Source of the DNA: Caulobacter hibisci
GTDB lineage: Bacteria > Pseudomonadota > Alphaproteobacteria > Caulobacterales > Caulobacteraceae
Reading direction: 5' to 3'
NCBI RefSeq assembly: GCF_016135805.1
Contig: NZ_JADWOX010000023.1
Span: 1 to 64,000, forward strand
DNA length: 64,000 nt
Part shown: piece after piece, positions 28,030 through 35,957 of the stretch
How the letters are laid out: every line of letters starts with the position of its first letter
Numbering within the stretch: position 1 is the first letter of the stretch
Notes under the pieces: generated by a model
The model's database searches: none
What the model saw: only the letters and a program-made list of their open reading frames with translations
Told to the model about the DNA's origin: nothing
Translations under genes and position numbers: made by a program

Positions 28030-28515
28030 TCAGCCCGGGAATTTCAGCAGGTTCGGTTTCGGGATCGCGGCCTTGAACGCGCCGCGGCTCTTGGAGGTGT
28101 CAAGGCCGAATTCGGACCAGGCGGCCAGGAAGCCGTTCGCCGGGGCGCTCGGCGCCAGCGGGACGAGGTTCAGCACCGGCCGGGCGGCGACCAGGGCGCG
28201 GGCGGCGGCCCAGGCCTCGGGCTCGGCGCTGGCATAGGCGCCGTCGCTGGCGACCAGCTCGCCGGCCAGGGCGGGATCGGCGAAGTACAGGGTCACGGCC
28301 GTGTTGGCCGGCAGGTCCGACAGGCTGGACAGCGCTTCGGCCAGAGCCGTCAGGCTCATCCGGGCCAGGGTGGTGCGGCGCTCGCCGCCGGCCGCGCCCT
28401 TGATCGCCGCCGCGCCCGACTCGCCGTCCAGCTTGCGCACGAACGACCAGCCGCCATAGCCGGGGTCCTGCTTGCAGAGGGCGGCGGTCCAGAGGGTGAC
28501 GGCGGAGCTGGTCAT
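28030..28515 (-). CDS. RNase HI-fold protein lacking catalytic residues
   Basis: The 161-residue protein aligns by eye with RNase HI: VTLWTAALCKQDPGYGGWSF matches the usual strand 1 TDGACKGNPGPGGWG, GERRTTLARMSLTALAEALSSL matches EANTTNNRMELMAVIEAL, and AVTLYFADPALA matches the strand with TDS. The three carboxylates are missing: Asp becomes Ala11, Glu becomes Ser54, Asp becomes Ala79. It should therefore bind nucleic acid or protein without cutting. The C-terminal third is not RNase H-like by eye. Confidence 0.72.
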   Translation of the reverse strand: MTSSAVTLWTAALCKQDPGYGGWSFVRKLDGESGAAAIKGAAGGERRTTLARMSLTALAEALSSLSDLPANTAVTLYFADPALAGELVASDGAYASAEPEAWAAARALVAARPVLNLVPLAPSAPANGFLAAWSEFGLDTSKSRGAFKAAIPKPNLLKFPG

Positions 28516-28889
28516 GGCCGTTTTCTAGCGATTCACGCGCCGATCCGCCATCCCGAGGCGCTCCAACCCTGAACGAAGTGTAAACAAGGTCCTAAATCTT
28601 AGAGTTAACGTCATTTTCACTTGAGTGAACAATGTTCTAATTTGTGCGCCCACACCCACCCGGTCCGGCCGTCTGGCGAAGCAAAAACCGTGCCAAAATG
28701 GGTCAAAACCGCCAGTTTCCGGCCCAATCCGGCGATCAAAGTTAATGTGATCTGAATATTCAGGGTTAACGGCCGATTCACACCGGTTAACCCCTTGTTA
28801 AGACCGTTGGCTCCGGTTTTGCTGATATCGCGTTAAATCCATCGCGGCCGTGCCGAGGTGGGACGATCCGAAGGCGGAGTACGCGAGCG
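28516..28889. other. 374-nt AT-rich divergent regulatory region
   Basis: The longest gene-free stretch lies between the RNase H-like gene and the helical-repeat gene. It holds a spaced inverted repeat TTCACT-TG-AGTGAA (28616-28629), a perfect 12-nt palindrome CTGAATATTCAG (28752-28763), several TTAA half-sites (28603, 28742, 28766 areas and 28831), a GATTC CcrM site (28775-28779) and a full CtrA box (28787-28801). No small gene with a ribosome site is evident. Confidence 0.7.
28787..28801. promoter_or_regulatory. CtrA box TTAA-N7-TTAA
   Basis: TTAA, CCCCTTG, TTAA matches the CtrA consensus in spacing and half-sites. It lies 89 nt upstream of the helical-repeat gene start and 7 nt after a GANTC methylation site, which suggests cell-cycle-dependent control. 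Confidence 0.7.
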
Positions 28890-30272
28890 ATGTTCGAATT
28901 CGTTGGGCGGGACCTGAAGCGGCTTCTCGGCGTGGAGGGGCAGGGACGCGTGTCCCATGCCGCCGCGCATCGCGAGGGGCTGACCGGCGGCGACACCGCG
29001 CTGCTGGAGCTGATGGACTTGCGCCTGCTGACCAACGAGGCGCGCGCCGCCGACGTCGCGGCCGGCCGCATCGGCTGCAAGGATCGCGCGGTGCGTCTGC
29101 TGGAAGCCGCCGTGGTCTGGCGCGAAGTGGCCCGCCGCACCGGCGACGCCGCCGCCCTGCGCAAGGGCGCGGCCCAGGCCGAGGGCGCGACCCGCCTGGC
29201 CGAGACCGAACGCAAGGCCGAGCTGGCCGCCGCCGCCCGTTGCGAGCAGGCGGTGCTGGCCATGCTGGGCGCCGACCTGTTCGGCGACGAGGGGCTGCAC
29301 GCGGCCGCCGGCGCCACCCTGGCCCTGACCAAGGCGACCCACGGCCCGCACGGCGCGCTGGCCGCCGCCCTGCTGGCCGCCGTCGATGGCCGCATGGCCC
29401 TGGCCGAGAACGACATCGACCGCGCCCTGGCCGCGGCCCAGGCCTTCGAGGCGCCGCTGGCGGTGATGTCCGGCGATCGCGGCGCCAAGGCCGGCGGCGC
29501 GCGCCTGCAACTGGCCGACCAGCGCGCGGCCCGCATCGACCTGCTGCTGGGCTGCGCCGTCCGCCTGAAGGACCGCAGCCTGGTCGAGGTGGCCCTGGCC
29601 GAGGCCCGCGTGGCCGTCGCCGCGCTGGATCCCGATTTCGAACCCCTGACCTGGTCGCGGCTGGAGCTGCTGCGCGGCGAGGCCCTGACCCGGCTGGGCG
29701 ACCTGGACGGCGAGCTGACCCTGATCGCCGACGGCGTCGAGGCCGCCACCCAGGCGCTGGAGCCGCTGGATCCTGGCCACAGCCCGCTGGACTGGGCCCG
29801 CGCCCAGGCGGGCCTGGGCGAGGCCCTGCAGATGATGGGCGAGGCCACCACCTCGGACCGCTGCTTCGAGCAGGCCGTCACCTGCTACGACCGCGCCACC
29901 CATATCGTGAAGGTGCAGCCGGCCCTGGCCCTGCGCGCCGCCGTGGCCAACAACCGCGCCCTCAGCCTGGCCCGCTGCGCCGAGCTGACGGCGGATCTGG
30001 CCGTGCTCGACGCCGCCGAGATGGCCTTCAAGGCCGAGCTGGCCGCCCATCCGGGCGGTCGCGACCCTGCCGGCTGGGCCGTGGCCCAGATGAACCTCGC
30101 CCGTCTCTATGAAGCCCGGGTCGAGATCACCGGCCGCGACGACGGCCGACTCGACCGCGCGGCCACCGCTCTTGCGGTCGCGTTCGACGTCTTCGCGGAG
30201 CTGGGCCTGCGTTCGCTGACCGACCTGGCGGCCCAGGGGTTGCAACGGCTCAAGCAGGCCAACGCGGCCTGA
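28890..30272 (+). CDS. TPR-like helical repeat protein, CtrA-linked
   Basis: The specific family is not recognised. The 460-residue protein is almost wholly alpha-helical and Ala/Leu-rich, without signal peptide or membrane span. Repeats of about 34-45 residues with TPR spacing are visible (for example WARAQAGLGEALQMMGEATTSDRCFEQAV and WAVAQMNLARLYEARVEITG). Trp-Ala and Leu-Gly-Glu-Ala pairs recur, as in TPR_10/12-type sensors. The start ATG has GGCGGAG upstream. The CtrA box and GANTC site in its promoter suggest a cytoplasmic scaffold made at a set stage of the cell cycle; this is inference. Confidence 0.75.
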   Translation: MFEFVGRDLKRLLGVEGQGRVSHAAAHREGLTGGDTALLELMDLRLLTNEARAADVAAGRIGCKDRAVRLLEAAVVWREVARRTGDAAALRKGAAQAEGATRLAETERKAELAAAARCEQAVLAMLGADLFGDEGLHAAAGATLALTKATHGPHGALAAALLAAVDGRMALAENDIDRALAAAQAFEAPLAVMSGDRGAKAGGARLQLADQRAARIDLLLGCAVRLKDRSLVEVALAEARVAVAALDPDFEPLTWSRLELLRGEALTRLGDLDGELTLIADGVEAATQALEPLDPGHSPLDWARAQAGLGEALQMMGEATTSDRCFEQAVTCYDRATHIVKVQPALALRAAVANNRALSLARCAELTADLAVLDAAEMAFKAELAAHPGGRDPAGWAVAQMNLARLYEARVEITGRDDGRLDRAATALAVAFDVFAELGLRSLTDLAAQGLQRLKQANAA

Positions 30273-30338
30273 TCCAAAATGACACCGGAGACCCCAGGCC
30301 AGCCTGGGCCCCCTCCGAAAGACCATAGGGATGATACA

Positions 30339-30644
30339 GTGATCGCTTCGTTCGTTCTCGCCGCCGCCGTGACCGCCGCCACCCCGACCGCCTCGGCCGA
30401 GCCGCAGGCCCGCGTCGTCCAGGTGGCCCAGCCGCGCGAGGCCGTGGCCCTGCTCAGCTGCATGGTCAAGCGCGACGGCGGCCTGACCGCCTGCAGCGTC
30501 CAGAGCGAAAGCCCCTCGGAAATGGGCGTCGGCGAAGCGGCCGTGCAGATGGCCTCGCAGTTCCAGGTCGACCTGATGGGCCCCGACGGCAAGAGCCGCG
30601 CCGGCTCGTTCATCGACGTGCCGGTCCGCATCCGCATCCGCTGA
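30339..30644 (+). CDS. Small secreted TonB-C-like protein
   Basis: The 101-residue precursor begins at GTG 30339 (AGGG about 8 nt upstream), with a signal peptide VLAAAVTAATPTASA. An in-frame ATG at 30279 is less likely because it would precede the signal with 20 polar residues. The mature part is one TonB C-terminal-like module: AVALLSCMVKRDGG LTACSVQSESPSEMGVGEAA, with two Cys. It matches the modules of the secreted protein at 22.9-23.8 kb. A terminator follows immediately. Confidence 0.7.
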   Translation: MIASFVLAAAVTAATPTASAEPQARVVQVAQPREAVALLSCMVKRDGGLTACSVQSESPSEMGVGEAAVQMASQFQVDLMGPDGKSRAGSFIDVPVRIRIR

Positions 30645-30651
30645 ATTTAAG

Positions 30652-30681
30652 CGCGAGTCCGCTTTCGGACTCGCGTCCTTT
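30652..30681 (+). terminator. Intrinsic terminator
   Basis: The arms CGCGAGTCCG (30652-30661) and CGGACTCGCG (30666-30675) enclose a CTTT loop and are followed by TCCTTT. It ends the small secreted protein gene. Confidence 0.85.
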
Positions 30682-30705
30682 GCCGGCCGCGCCTAAAGCT
30701 CGGCC

Positions 30706-31542
30706 ATGGCCGGCGAGCGCGTCTTTCCCTGGATCATCACGGTCGCCGTCGCGGCGGCCACGCTGGCCGTCGCCGGCGGCCTGACCGTCCGTCGCGATCG
30801 CGTCGAGGCCGCCCGGCTGGCGCATTCGCGGCCGCAGCTGTCGCCCGCCGACCTCGAGGACCAGAAGGCCTACGCCCAGGCCCTGGCCGAGAACATGGCG
30901 CAGGGCAGGGCTGAAGAGGCCAAGCTCCTGGCCCAGTTCCCCGATCTGGCGCGCCGCGCCGGCGACGTCCTGTTCGTTCGCGGTCCCCGGGGCGACGTGG
31001 CCAGCTTCACCGACAGCGGCTTCTGCGACGGTTTCGACCAGTGCGCCCGCTGGCGCCTGGCGGGCGTCGTGGCCGTTGGGGGCGAAAGGCTGCCCCATCT
31101 CACCTTCACGCATGGCGAGGGCGAAGCGATGTCGGTGCTGATCGGCGCCGACGGCCGCCTGCGCGTGGCGGATGTCGGACTCCCCCTCGCATCGCCCGAT
31201 GGCGTCTGGCTGGTGTTCGGCAACGAGAGCGACGACGGCGGCGGCGTGACCCTTTATCGGGCCGACGGCGCGGACTTGGTCCCGGTGGCCTCCAAGGGCG
31301 CGTCGTGCAGTCCGCAGGCCTGGCTGGCGTCCGACCGCTTGCGCATGAGCTGCATTGTCGATCCCGTCGGAGGAGGCCGTCACGTCGAGGCCAGCCTGGC
31401 GCGCGAGACGGGCGACGCCTGGACGCTGTCCTATGCTGGCGGGGCGCGTGAACCGCTGTCCGCTATCGAGACCGAGGAAGGCGATCCCGGCGACTTCTTC
31501 GAAGGCTGGAGCGAGAAGGGCTACCGCCGCCTGGCCCGCTGA
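30706..31542 (+). CDS. Membrane-anchored hypothetical protein
   Basis: The family is not recognised. The 278-residue protein has an N-terminal span (about residues 8-28, FPWIITVAVAAATLAVAGGL) without a clear cleavage site, a coiled, charged segment (ADLEDQKAYAQALAENMAQGRAEEA), and a beta-rich extracytoplasmic domain with several Cys (FCDGFDQCARWRLAGV, CSPQAW, SCIVDP). Spacing suggests a periplasmic domain tethered to the inner membrane. Confidence 0.75.
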   Translation: MAGERVFPWIITVAVAAATLAVAGGLTVRRDRVEAARLAHSRPQLSPADLEDQKAYAQALAENMAQGRAEEAKLLAQFPDLARRAGDVLFVRGPRGDVASFTDSGFCDGFDQCARWRLAGVVAVGGERLPHLTFTHGEGEAMSVLIGADGRLRVADVGLPLASPDGVWLVFGNESDDGGGVTLYRADGADLVPVASKGASCSPQAWLASDRLRMSCIVDPVGGGRHVEASLARETGDAWTLSYAGGAREPLSAIETEEGDPGDFFEGWSEKGYRRLAR

Positions 31543-31564
31543 GGTCTCGCCCGCTGAGCCGCCG

Positions 31565-32218
31565 CTACTTCGCCATCCCGGATTTCTGCAGGGTCTTGTA
31601 GGCCTTGATCACCCGCTGGAGCTTGTGCTCGGCGCTGCGGTCGCCGCCGTTCATGTCGGGATGGCAGCGCTTGAGCAGGTCCTTGTAGCGGGCGCGGATG
31701 GCCGCGGCGTCGGCGTCGACGTCGAGATCCATGTCGGCCAGGGCCTGGCGTTCCAGCTTGCCGACGGCGCGACCGGCCGCGGCCGATTCCGCCTTGCGCT
31801 GCTGGGCGCGGAACAGGCCGAAGGGGTCGGCCATGTTGCGGGCGTCGCGGGCGGCGGCCGCGGCGGCCTCGCGCGAGCCGGCGTCGGCCTTCATGCTCCA
31901 GGTCGGACGGCCGCCGGTGACCTTCTCGCGCTCCTGCTCGACGCGGATCTGGCCCTCGTTCATGCCGGCGTAGAAGTTCCAGTTCTTGTTGTACTCGGCC
32001 GCGTGCGGCTGACAGAAATGGTAGTACTGGCCCGGCAGGTCGCGGCTCTTGGGCGCCTTGGCCTCGGCCGCGCGCAAGCAGTCGGCGTGCTCGCAGCGCC
32101 GCTGGCCGGGCTTCAGCCGGTTGACGTCATCGGCGCGCGGACCCTCCTCCTCGCCCGGCTTGGGCGGGCGGACCCGTATGTCGAAGAACTTGGGACGATA
32201 TTCGAACTCGCGGCTCAT
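31565..32218 (-). CDS. DnaJ-like protein with C-terminal J domain
   Basis: The J domain, which stimulates DnaK ATPase, is at the C-terminus of this 217-residue protein (about 150-217), with the HPD tripeptide at 186-188 in RCHPDMNGGDRSAEHKL. The N-terminal half has a possible metal site (RRCEHADC and HFCQPH) and a tyrosine-rich stretch YNKNWNFYAGM. C-terminal J domains of this layout occur in Alphaproteobacteria, next to bolA as here. It is divergent from the BolA gene, 59 nt apart. Confidence 0.9.
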   Translation of the reverse strand: MSREFEYRPKFFDIRVRPPKPGEEEGPRADDVNRLKPGQRRCEHADCLRAAEAKAPKSRDLPGQYYHFCQPHAAEYNKNWNFYAGMNEGQIRVEQEREKVTGGRPTWSMKADAGSREAAAAAARDARNMADPFGLFRAQQRKAESAAAGRAVGKLERQALADMDLDVDADAAAIRARYKDLLKRCHPDMNGGDRSAEHKLQRVIKAYKTLQKSGMAK

Positions 32219-32277
32219 GGCGCTTAGATTAAGCCCAGGCTATTTCCGTTCAAGGATTGACATGCTGGAGATCGACA

Positions 32278-32550
32278 ATGGGCGCCGTCGCTGACGCCAT
32301 CGAGGCCAAATTGACCGCCGCCCTGGCGCCCTCCCGGCTGGAGGTCGTGGACGACAGCGCGCGCCACCAGGGCCATGCCGGACACCGCGAGGGCGGCGAG
32401 AGCCACTTCAACCTGACGATCGAGGCGCAGGCCTTTGCGGGCAAGGGCCGCGTGGCCCGCCAGCGCCTCGTCCACCAGGCCCTGAGCGAGGAATTGGCCG
32501 GCCCCGTGCACGCCCTGTCGATCGTCGCCCTGGCGCCGGGCGAAAGCTGA
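32278..32550 (+). CDS. BolA family protein
   Basis: BolA proteins pair with monothiol glutaredoxins to bind iron-sulfur clusters, and some act as regulators. The 90-residue protein has the family core: IEAKLTAALAPSRLEVVDDS, the loop HREGGESHFNLTI with conserved His residues, and GKGRVARQRLVHQAL. The ATG at 32278 has GGAG 7 nt upstream; an in-frame TTG at 32257 would add seven unlikely residues. It is divergent from the DnaJ-like gene. Confidence 0.93.
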   Translation: MGAVADAIEAKLTAALAPSRLEVVDDSARHQGHAGHREGGESHFNLTIEAQAFAGKGRVARQRLVHQALSEELAGPVHALSIVALAPGES

Positions 32551-32648
32551 GCCGGAGGGCGCGCGGGCGGCTGTTTGAGCTTGCATCGCGCGCCCGCGAC
32601 TGATTGCCTCGGTTCCCGGCGCGATCCTGCCGGAACCCGAGGGATGGC

Positions 32649-33074
32649 ATGAGCGCCGCACGATTTCTTTCCGACACGCCCGATGAATCGGCGATCGCCG
32701 CGCAACTGCCGGCCTATCTGGCGCGGTCCTACGCCCGCTATTCGAACTTCACCGTCGCCAGCGCCGTGATCGACGACCTGGGCGGGGTGCATTTCGGCGT
32801 CAATGTCGAGAACGCAGCCTATCCGTCGGGCACCTGCGCCGAGCAGACGGCGATCGGGGCGATGATCACGGCCGGCGGCCGCCGAATCGAACGGGTCTAC
32901 ATCGCCGCCGGCTCCGACGCCGTGGTCCAGCCCTGCGGCGCCTGCCGCCAGCGCATCGGCGAGTTCGCCAGCAAGACCTGCGAGATCGTCTCGGTGCAGG
33001 GCGGCGCGGCGACCTTGCGTACGCCGTTCTGGACGCTGTTGCCCGAGGCGTTCGGGCCGGGGGATCTGGAGTAG
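32649..33074 (+). CDS. cdd: Cytidine deaminase
   Basis: Cdd deaminates cytidine and deoxycytidine for pyrimidine salvage. The 141-residue homotetrameric type is shown by the zinc motifs CAEQTAIGAMI (Cys and Glu of the CAE motif) and PCGACRQRIGEF (two Cys), plus the substrate-binding FGVNVENAAYPSG. The ATG at 32649 lies close to the family N-terminus. A paired palindrome follows the stop by 8 nt. Confidence 0.93.
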   Translation: MSAARFLSDTPDESAIAAQLPAYLARSYARYSNFTVASAVIDDLGGVHFGVNVENAAYPSGTCAEQTAIGAMITAGGRRIERVYIAAGSDAVVQPCGACRQRIGEFASKTCEIVSVQGGAATLRTPFWTLLPEAFGPGDLE

Positions 33075-33081
33075 CTCGTTG

Positions 33082-33216
33082 GGAACCTCCCCCTCTGGGG
33101 GAGGCGGCCGAAGGCCGGTGGGGGGAAGTTTTCAGCTTCCGCAAACCCTGGCCGATTGCGCAGTCACGCCCCCCACCGATCGCTTCGCGATCGCCTCCCC
33201 CAGAGGGGGAGGTTCC
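33082..33216. repeat. Paired palindromic repeat (25-nt inverted arms)
   Basis: Two 25-nt arms, 33082-33106 and 33192-33216, are perfect reverse complements. Each arm is itself a palindrome of the CCTCCCC...GGGGGAGG type. The inner part carries GATCGCTTCGCGATCG (33174-33193). It has the organisation of a bacterial interspersed mosaic element and lies between the convergent cdd and YdcH-type genes. Confidence 0.85.
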
Positions 33217-33244
33217 TCAGGCGGTGTAGAGGGGGTCTTAGCGC

Positions 33245-33466
33245 CTAAGCGATGATATCCGGCGTCACCTGGTCTTCCAGGCGCACGATCTCGTCCTTCA
33301 GGGCCAGCTTGCGGCGCTTGAGGCGGGCGATCTGCAGCAGGTCGGGCAGGGGGCGTTCTTCCAGGGCCGAGACGGCGTCCGACAGGTCCTGGTGTTCTTC
33401 GCGCAGGACCGCCAGGCGGCGCTCGATGGCCACGCCGGTGTCTTCCGAAGGATCGTCATCGTTCAT
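33245..33466 (-). CDS. YdcH (DUF465) family coiled-coil protein
   Basis: A 73-residue acidic, helical protein. The core ERRLAVLREEHQDLSDAVSALE and LQIARLKRRKLALKDEIVRLED match the DUF465/YdcH helical hairpin, whose role is unknown. A second family member is encoded on the other strand at 34.8-35.0 kb. Confidence 0.88.
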   Translation of the reverse strand: MNDDDPSEDTGVAIERRLAVLREEHQDLSDAVSALEERPLPDLLQIARLKRRKLALKDEIVRLEDQVTPDIIA

Positions 33467-33553
33467 GGACGTTCCCCCATACTGAGCGCTGGTCCGAAGG
33501 CGGTGATAGATAGCAAAGCCTGACGGGCGGTAAAGGTCTCAAGCGGGACTGCA

Positions 33554-34003
33554 TCAAGCCAGCGCATCGGCGAGCCTGGCCAGGGCCGCGTCATGCGGCG
33601 GATCGCCGGTGGCCCGCGCCGCCGCCAGCAGGGCGCCGTAGACGTCGGCCGTGGCCCCGACGGGACCGCAGGTCGCTTCCAGGCTTTCCATCAGCACCTT
33701 CTCGCCGGCCAGCTCGGCCGCCTTGACCCTGTCGCGGAAGGCTTCGCGCGCCGCATCGTCGATATCAACCCGCGCGGGCTTCAGCGCCCGCCGCACCTCG
33801 CGCAGGGGTGCGCCGACCTCGGCCTCCCAGGCGCGGACCAGGCCGGCGGCGCGCGGCAGGTCGACGGGGCGTCCCTCCAGCGCCGCCCAGGCCGCCCACA
33901 GCAGGAACGGCACGTTCTGGCCGTGCGCGTCCTGCAGATGCAGGCAGGCGACTGCGACAGGCTGTCGCGCATAGACCGAAAGCGCCCAGTCCCAGAACCG
34001 CAT
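33554..34003 (-). CDS. TIGR02444 family protein
   Basis: The 149-residue protein opens with FWDWALSVYARQPVAVACLHLQDAHGQNVPFLLWAAW, the signature of TIGR02444, a family of unknown function. Helices follow throughout. It begins 5 nt after the ubiX stop on the same strand, so the two are cotranslated. A 13-nt sequence ACGGACGAAAATT upstream of its start is also found upstream of ubiX. Confidence 0.88.
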   Translation of the reverse strand: MRFWDWALSVYARQPVAVACLHLQDAHGQNVPFLLWAAWAALEGRPVDLPRAAGLVRAWEAEVGAPLREVRRALKPARVDIDDAAREAFRDRVKAAELAGEKVLMESLEATCGPVGATADVYGALLAAARATGDPPHDAALARLADALA

Positions 34004-34008
34004 GGCCG

Positions 34009-34650
34009 TTAATTTTCGTCCGTTTCGTTGACGGTTGAGCTTCCGCTCGAGCCGATGGGGGGCAGGTCCTCGCCCCAGCGCTTCACCGGGCCCCAGGTCA
34101 GGCCGAACAGATCCAGCGCCCGGCCCACCGACTGGTCGACCATCTCCTCGATCGAGACCGGCCTGGCGTAGAAGGCCGGCACCGGCGGGGCGATCACCGC
34201 GCCCATTTCGGCCAGGCGGGTCAGGGTGCGCAGGTGGCCCAGGTGCAGGGGGCTTTCGCGCACCATCAGCACCAGCGGCCGGCGCTCCTTCAGGGTCACG
34301 TCGGCGGCCCGGGTCAGCAGCGAAGAGGTTACGCCGGTGGCGATCTCGCTCATCGTCCGCACCGAGCAGGGGGCCACGACCATGCCCAGGGTGCGGTAGG
34401 AACCCGATGCGATGGCGGCCCCGACGTCACCGGCCCGGTGCACCACATCGGCCATTTCGGCGGCCTCGGCGACGCTCAAACCGGTCTCCTGGGTCAGGGT
34501 CAGGGCGGCCGACTTGCTCATCACCAGGTGGCTCTCGACGCCCAGGTCGCGGCAGGCCGCCAGGGTGCGCAGGCCGTAGAGCGCCCCCGACGCGCCGGAG
34601 ATTCCGACCACGAGGCGGGGCTTGAAAGCGGGTGCGGCGGCGTCCGTCAT
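34009..34650 (-). CDS. ubiX: UbiX family flavin prenyltransferase
   Basis: UbiX attaches a dimethylallyl group to FMN to make the prenyl-FMN cofactor used by UbiD decarboxylases in ubiquinone synthesis. The 213-residue protein has the flavoprotein start VVGISGASGALYG, the APCSVRTMSEIATGV cofactor region, RRPLVLMVRESPLHLGHLR and APPVPAFYARP. The last 20 residues are polar and variable. It forms an operon with the TIGR02444 gene. Confidence 0.95.
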   Translation of the reverse strand: MTDAAAPAFKPRLVVGISGASGALYGLRTLAACRDLGVESHLVMSKSAALTLTQETGLSVAEAAEMADVVHRAGDVGAAIASGSYRTLGMVVAPCSVRTMSEIATGVTSSLLTRAADVTLKERRPLVLMVRESPLHLGHLRTLTRLAEMGAVIAPPVPAFYARPVSIEEMVDQSVGRALDLFGLTWGPVKRWGEDLPPIGSSGSSTVNETDEN

Positions 34651-34783
34651 GGTGAATTTTCGTCCGTCACGGGAGGAAGCTGCGCCACGTCAAGCGCTGC
34701 CGGTTGCAATCATATGTGATCTGACAGTCCGAACCAGCGGGTGTTCACTCGATCCGTCAACAGCCCAAAAGGAGGCCGAGCCC

Positions 34784-34957
34784 ATGGCCATCGAATCCCG
34801 TATCCGCGAGCTGGGGTCCCGTCACGAGAACCTCGACCGCACGATCCAGGAGGAGACCAGTCGACCGGGTAGCGACGCCACGAGGCTTCGCGAACTCAAG
34901 CGGCAGAAGCTCAGGCTCAAGGAGGAGATAGAGGGACTTCGAGCGAGGCTGCACTAG
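34784..34957 (+). CDS. YdcH (DUF465) family protein, second copy
   Basis: A 57-residue helical protein beginning MAIESRIRELGSRHENLDR with the DUF465 core RLRELKRQKLRLKEEIEGL. AAAAGGAGG lies 8 nt before the ATG, a strong ribosome site that fixes the start. The terminator at 34987 follows. Confidence 0.88.
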   Translation: MAIESRIRELGSRHENLDRTIQEETSRPGSDATRLRELKRQKLRLKEEIEGLRARLH

Positions 34958-34986
34958 CTTCCCAGTCCCTGGCCCTCAGGCAAGGA

Positions 34987-35022
34987 AAAGGCCCATCCGA
35001 TCGTTCGGATGGGCCTTTTTGC
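34987..35022. terminator. Strong bidirectional intrinsic terminator
   Basis: A 14-nt perfect stem (AAAGGCCCATCCGA, 34987-35000, and its complement at 35005-35018) is followed by TT and preceded by A residues on the other strand. It ends the YdcH gene and probably the convergent trcR. Confidence 0.9.
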
Positions 35023-35056
35023 TGTCCAGGCCCGTCCTCGCGAACGGGGTGAAGGA

Positions 35057-35770
35057 TCAATCCTCGTCTTCGTCGTCTTCGTCGACGTTCGAGAACGAGC
35101 CGAACACGTCTTCGGCCTTCGGCTCGGCGCGGGCGGCGCGGATGTCGCGCTCCTCCTGCTCGGCGTCGGGGTTGTAGCCGGTCTCGGCCGCCGGACGCAG
35201 AGTCGGATCCTCGGCGACGATGCCCTTCTTGGCGTCGTCCTTGGCCTTCTTCTCGGCGGCCTTCTTGACGAGGGCGTCGAGTTCCAGCTGGCCGACCAGG
35301 CCCAGGGTCACCGGATCGACCGGCTTGATGTTGGCCGCGTTCCAGTGGGTGCGGTTACGCACCTGCTCGATGGTGGCCTTGGTCGTGCCGAGGATCTTGG
35401 AGATCTGGGCGTCGGTCACTTCCGGGTGGTGGCGGATGAACCAGGCGATGGCGTCCGGACGGTCCTGGCGACGCGACACCGGGGTGTAGCGCGGGGCCTT
35501 CTTCTGCGGCTTCAGCAGCTCGGCGTGACGGCTCACCTGGGCCTTCATGCGGTACTGCGGAGCGCGCTGGGCCTTGTCCAGCTCTTCGCGGGTCAGCTGG
35601 CCGTTGCCGATCGGATCGGCGCCGCGGATGTCGCGCGCCACTTCGCCGTCGGCGATGCCGCGGACTTCCAGCGGGTGCAGGCCGCAGAAGTCGGCGATCT
35701 GCTCGAAGCTCAGCGAGGTGTTGTCCACGAGCCAGACGGCGGTCGCCTTGGGCATCAGAATGTCGGACAT
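35057..35770 (-). CDS. trcR: DUF1013 cell-cycle transcriptional regulator TrcR
   Basis: The 237-residue protein is the conserved alphaproteobacterial DUF1013 family, named TrcR in current annotation as a cell-cycle transcriptional regulator. Two helix-turn-helix-like stretches are visible: LSFEQIADFCGLHPLEVRGIADG (about residues 18-40) and VTDAQISKILGTTKATIEQVRNRTHW (about 115-140). The C-terminus is acidic (DEDDEDED). GGAGGACCGC precedes the ATG at 35770. An ATG at 35824 would add an Arg/Pro leader and is unlikely. Confidence 0.85.
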   Translation of the reverse strand: MSDILMPKATAVWLVDNTSLSFEQIADFCGLHPLEVRGIADGEVARDIRGADPIGNGQLTREELDKAQRAPQYRMKAQVSRHAELLKPQKKAPRYTPVSRRQDRPDAIAWFIRHHPEVTDAQISKILGTTKATIEQVRNRTHWNAANIKPVDPVTLGLVGQLELDALVKKAAEKKAKDDAKKGIVAEDPTLRPAAETGYNPDAEQEERDIRAARAEPKAEDVFGSFSNVDEDDEDED

Positions 35771-35957
35771 GCGGTCCTCCAGAAATGACGGCGCCCGACC
35801 TTGCGGCCGGGCGGGGTTGTTCAACGAGAGCTATAATCCGGTTCTCCGGGAAAGGGAACGGGGATCGATAGGCTCGCCGCCAGACTGCTATTCGTTGCCT
35901 TAATCGCAATACGTGTGTTCTGGTGGTCTCGCCAAAAAGGCGACTGTGGGGCGGAAC

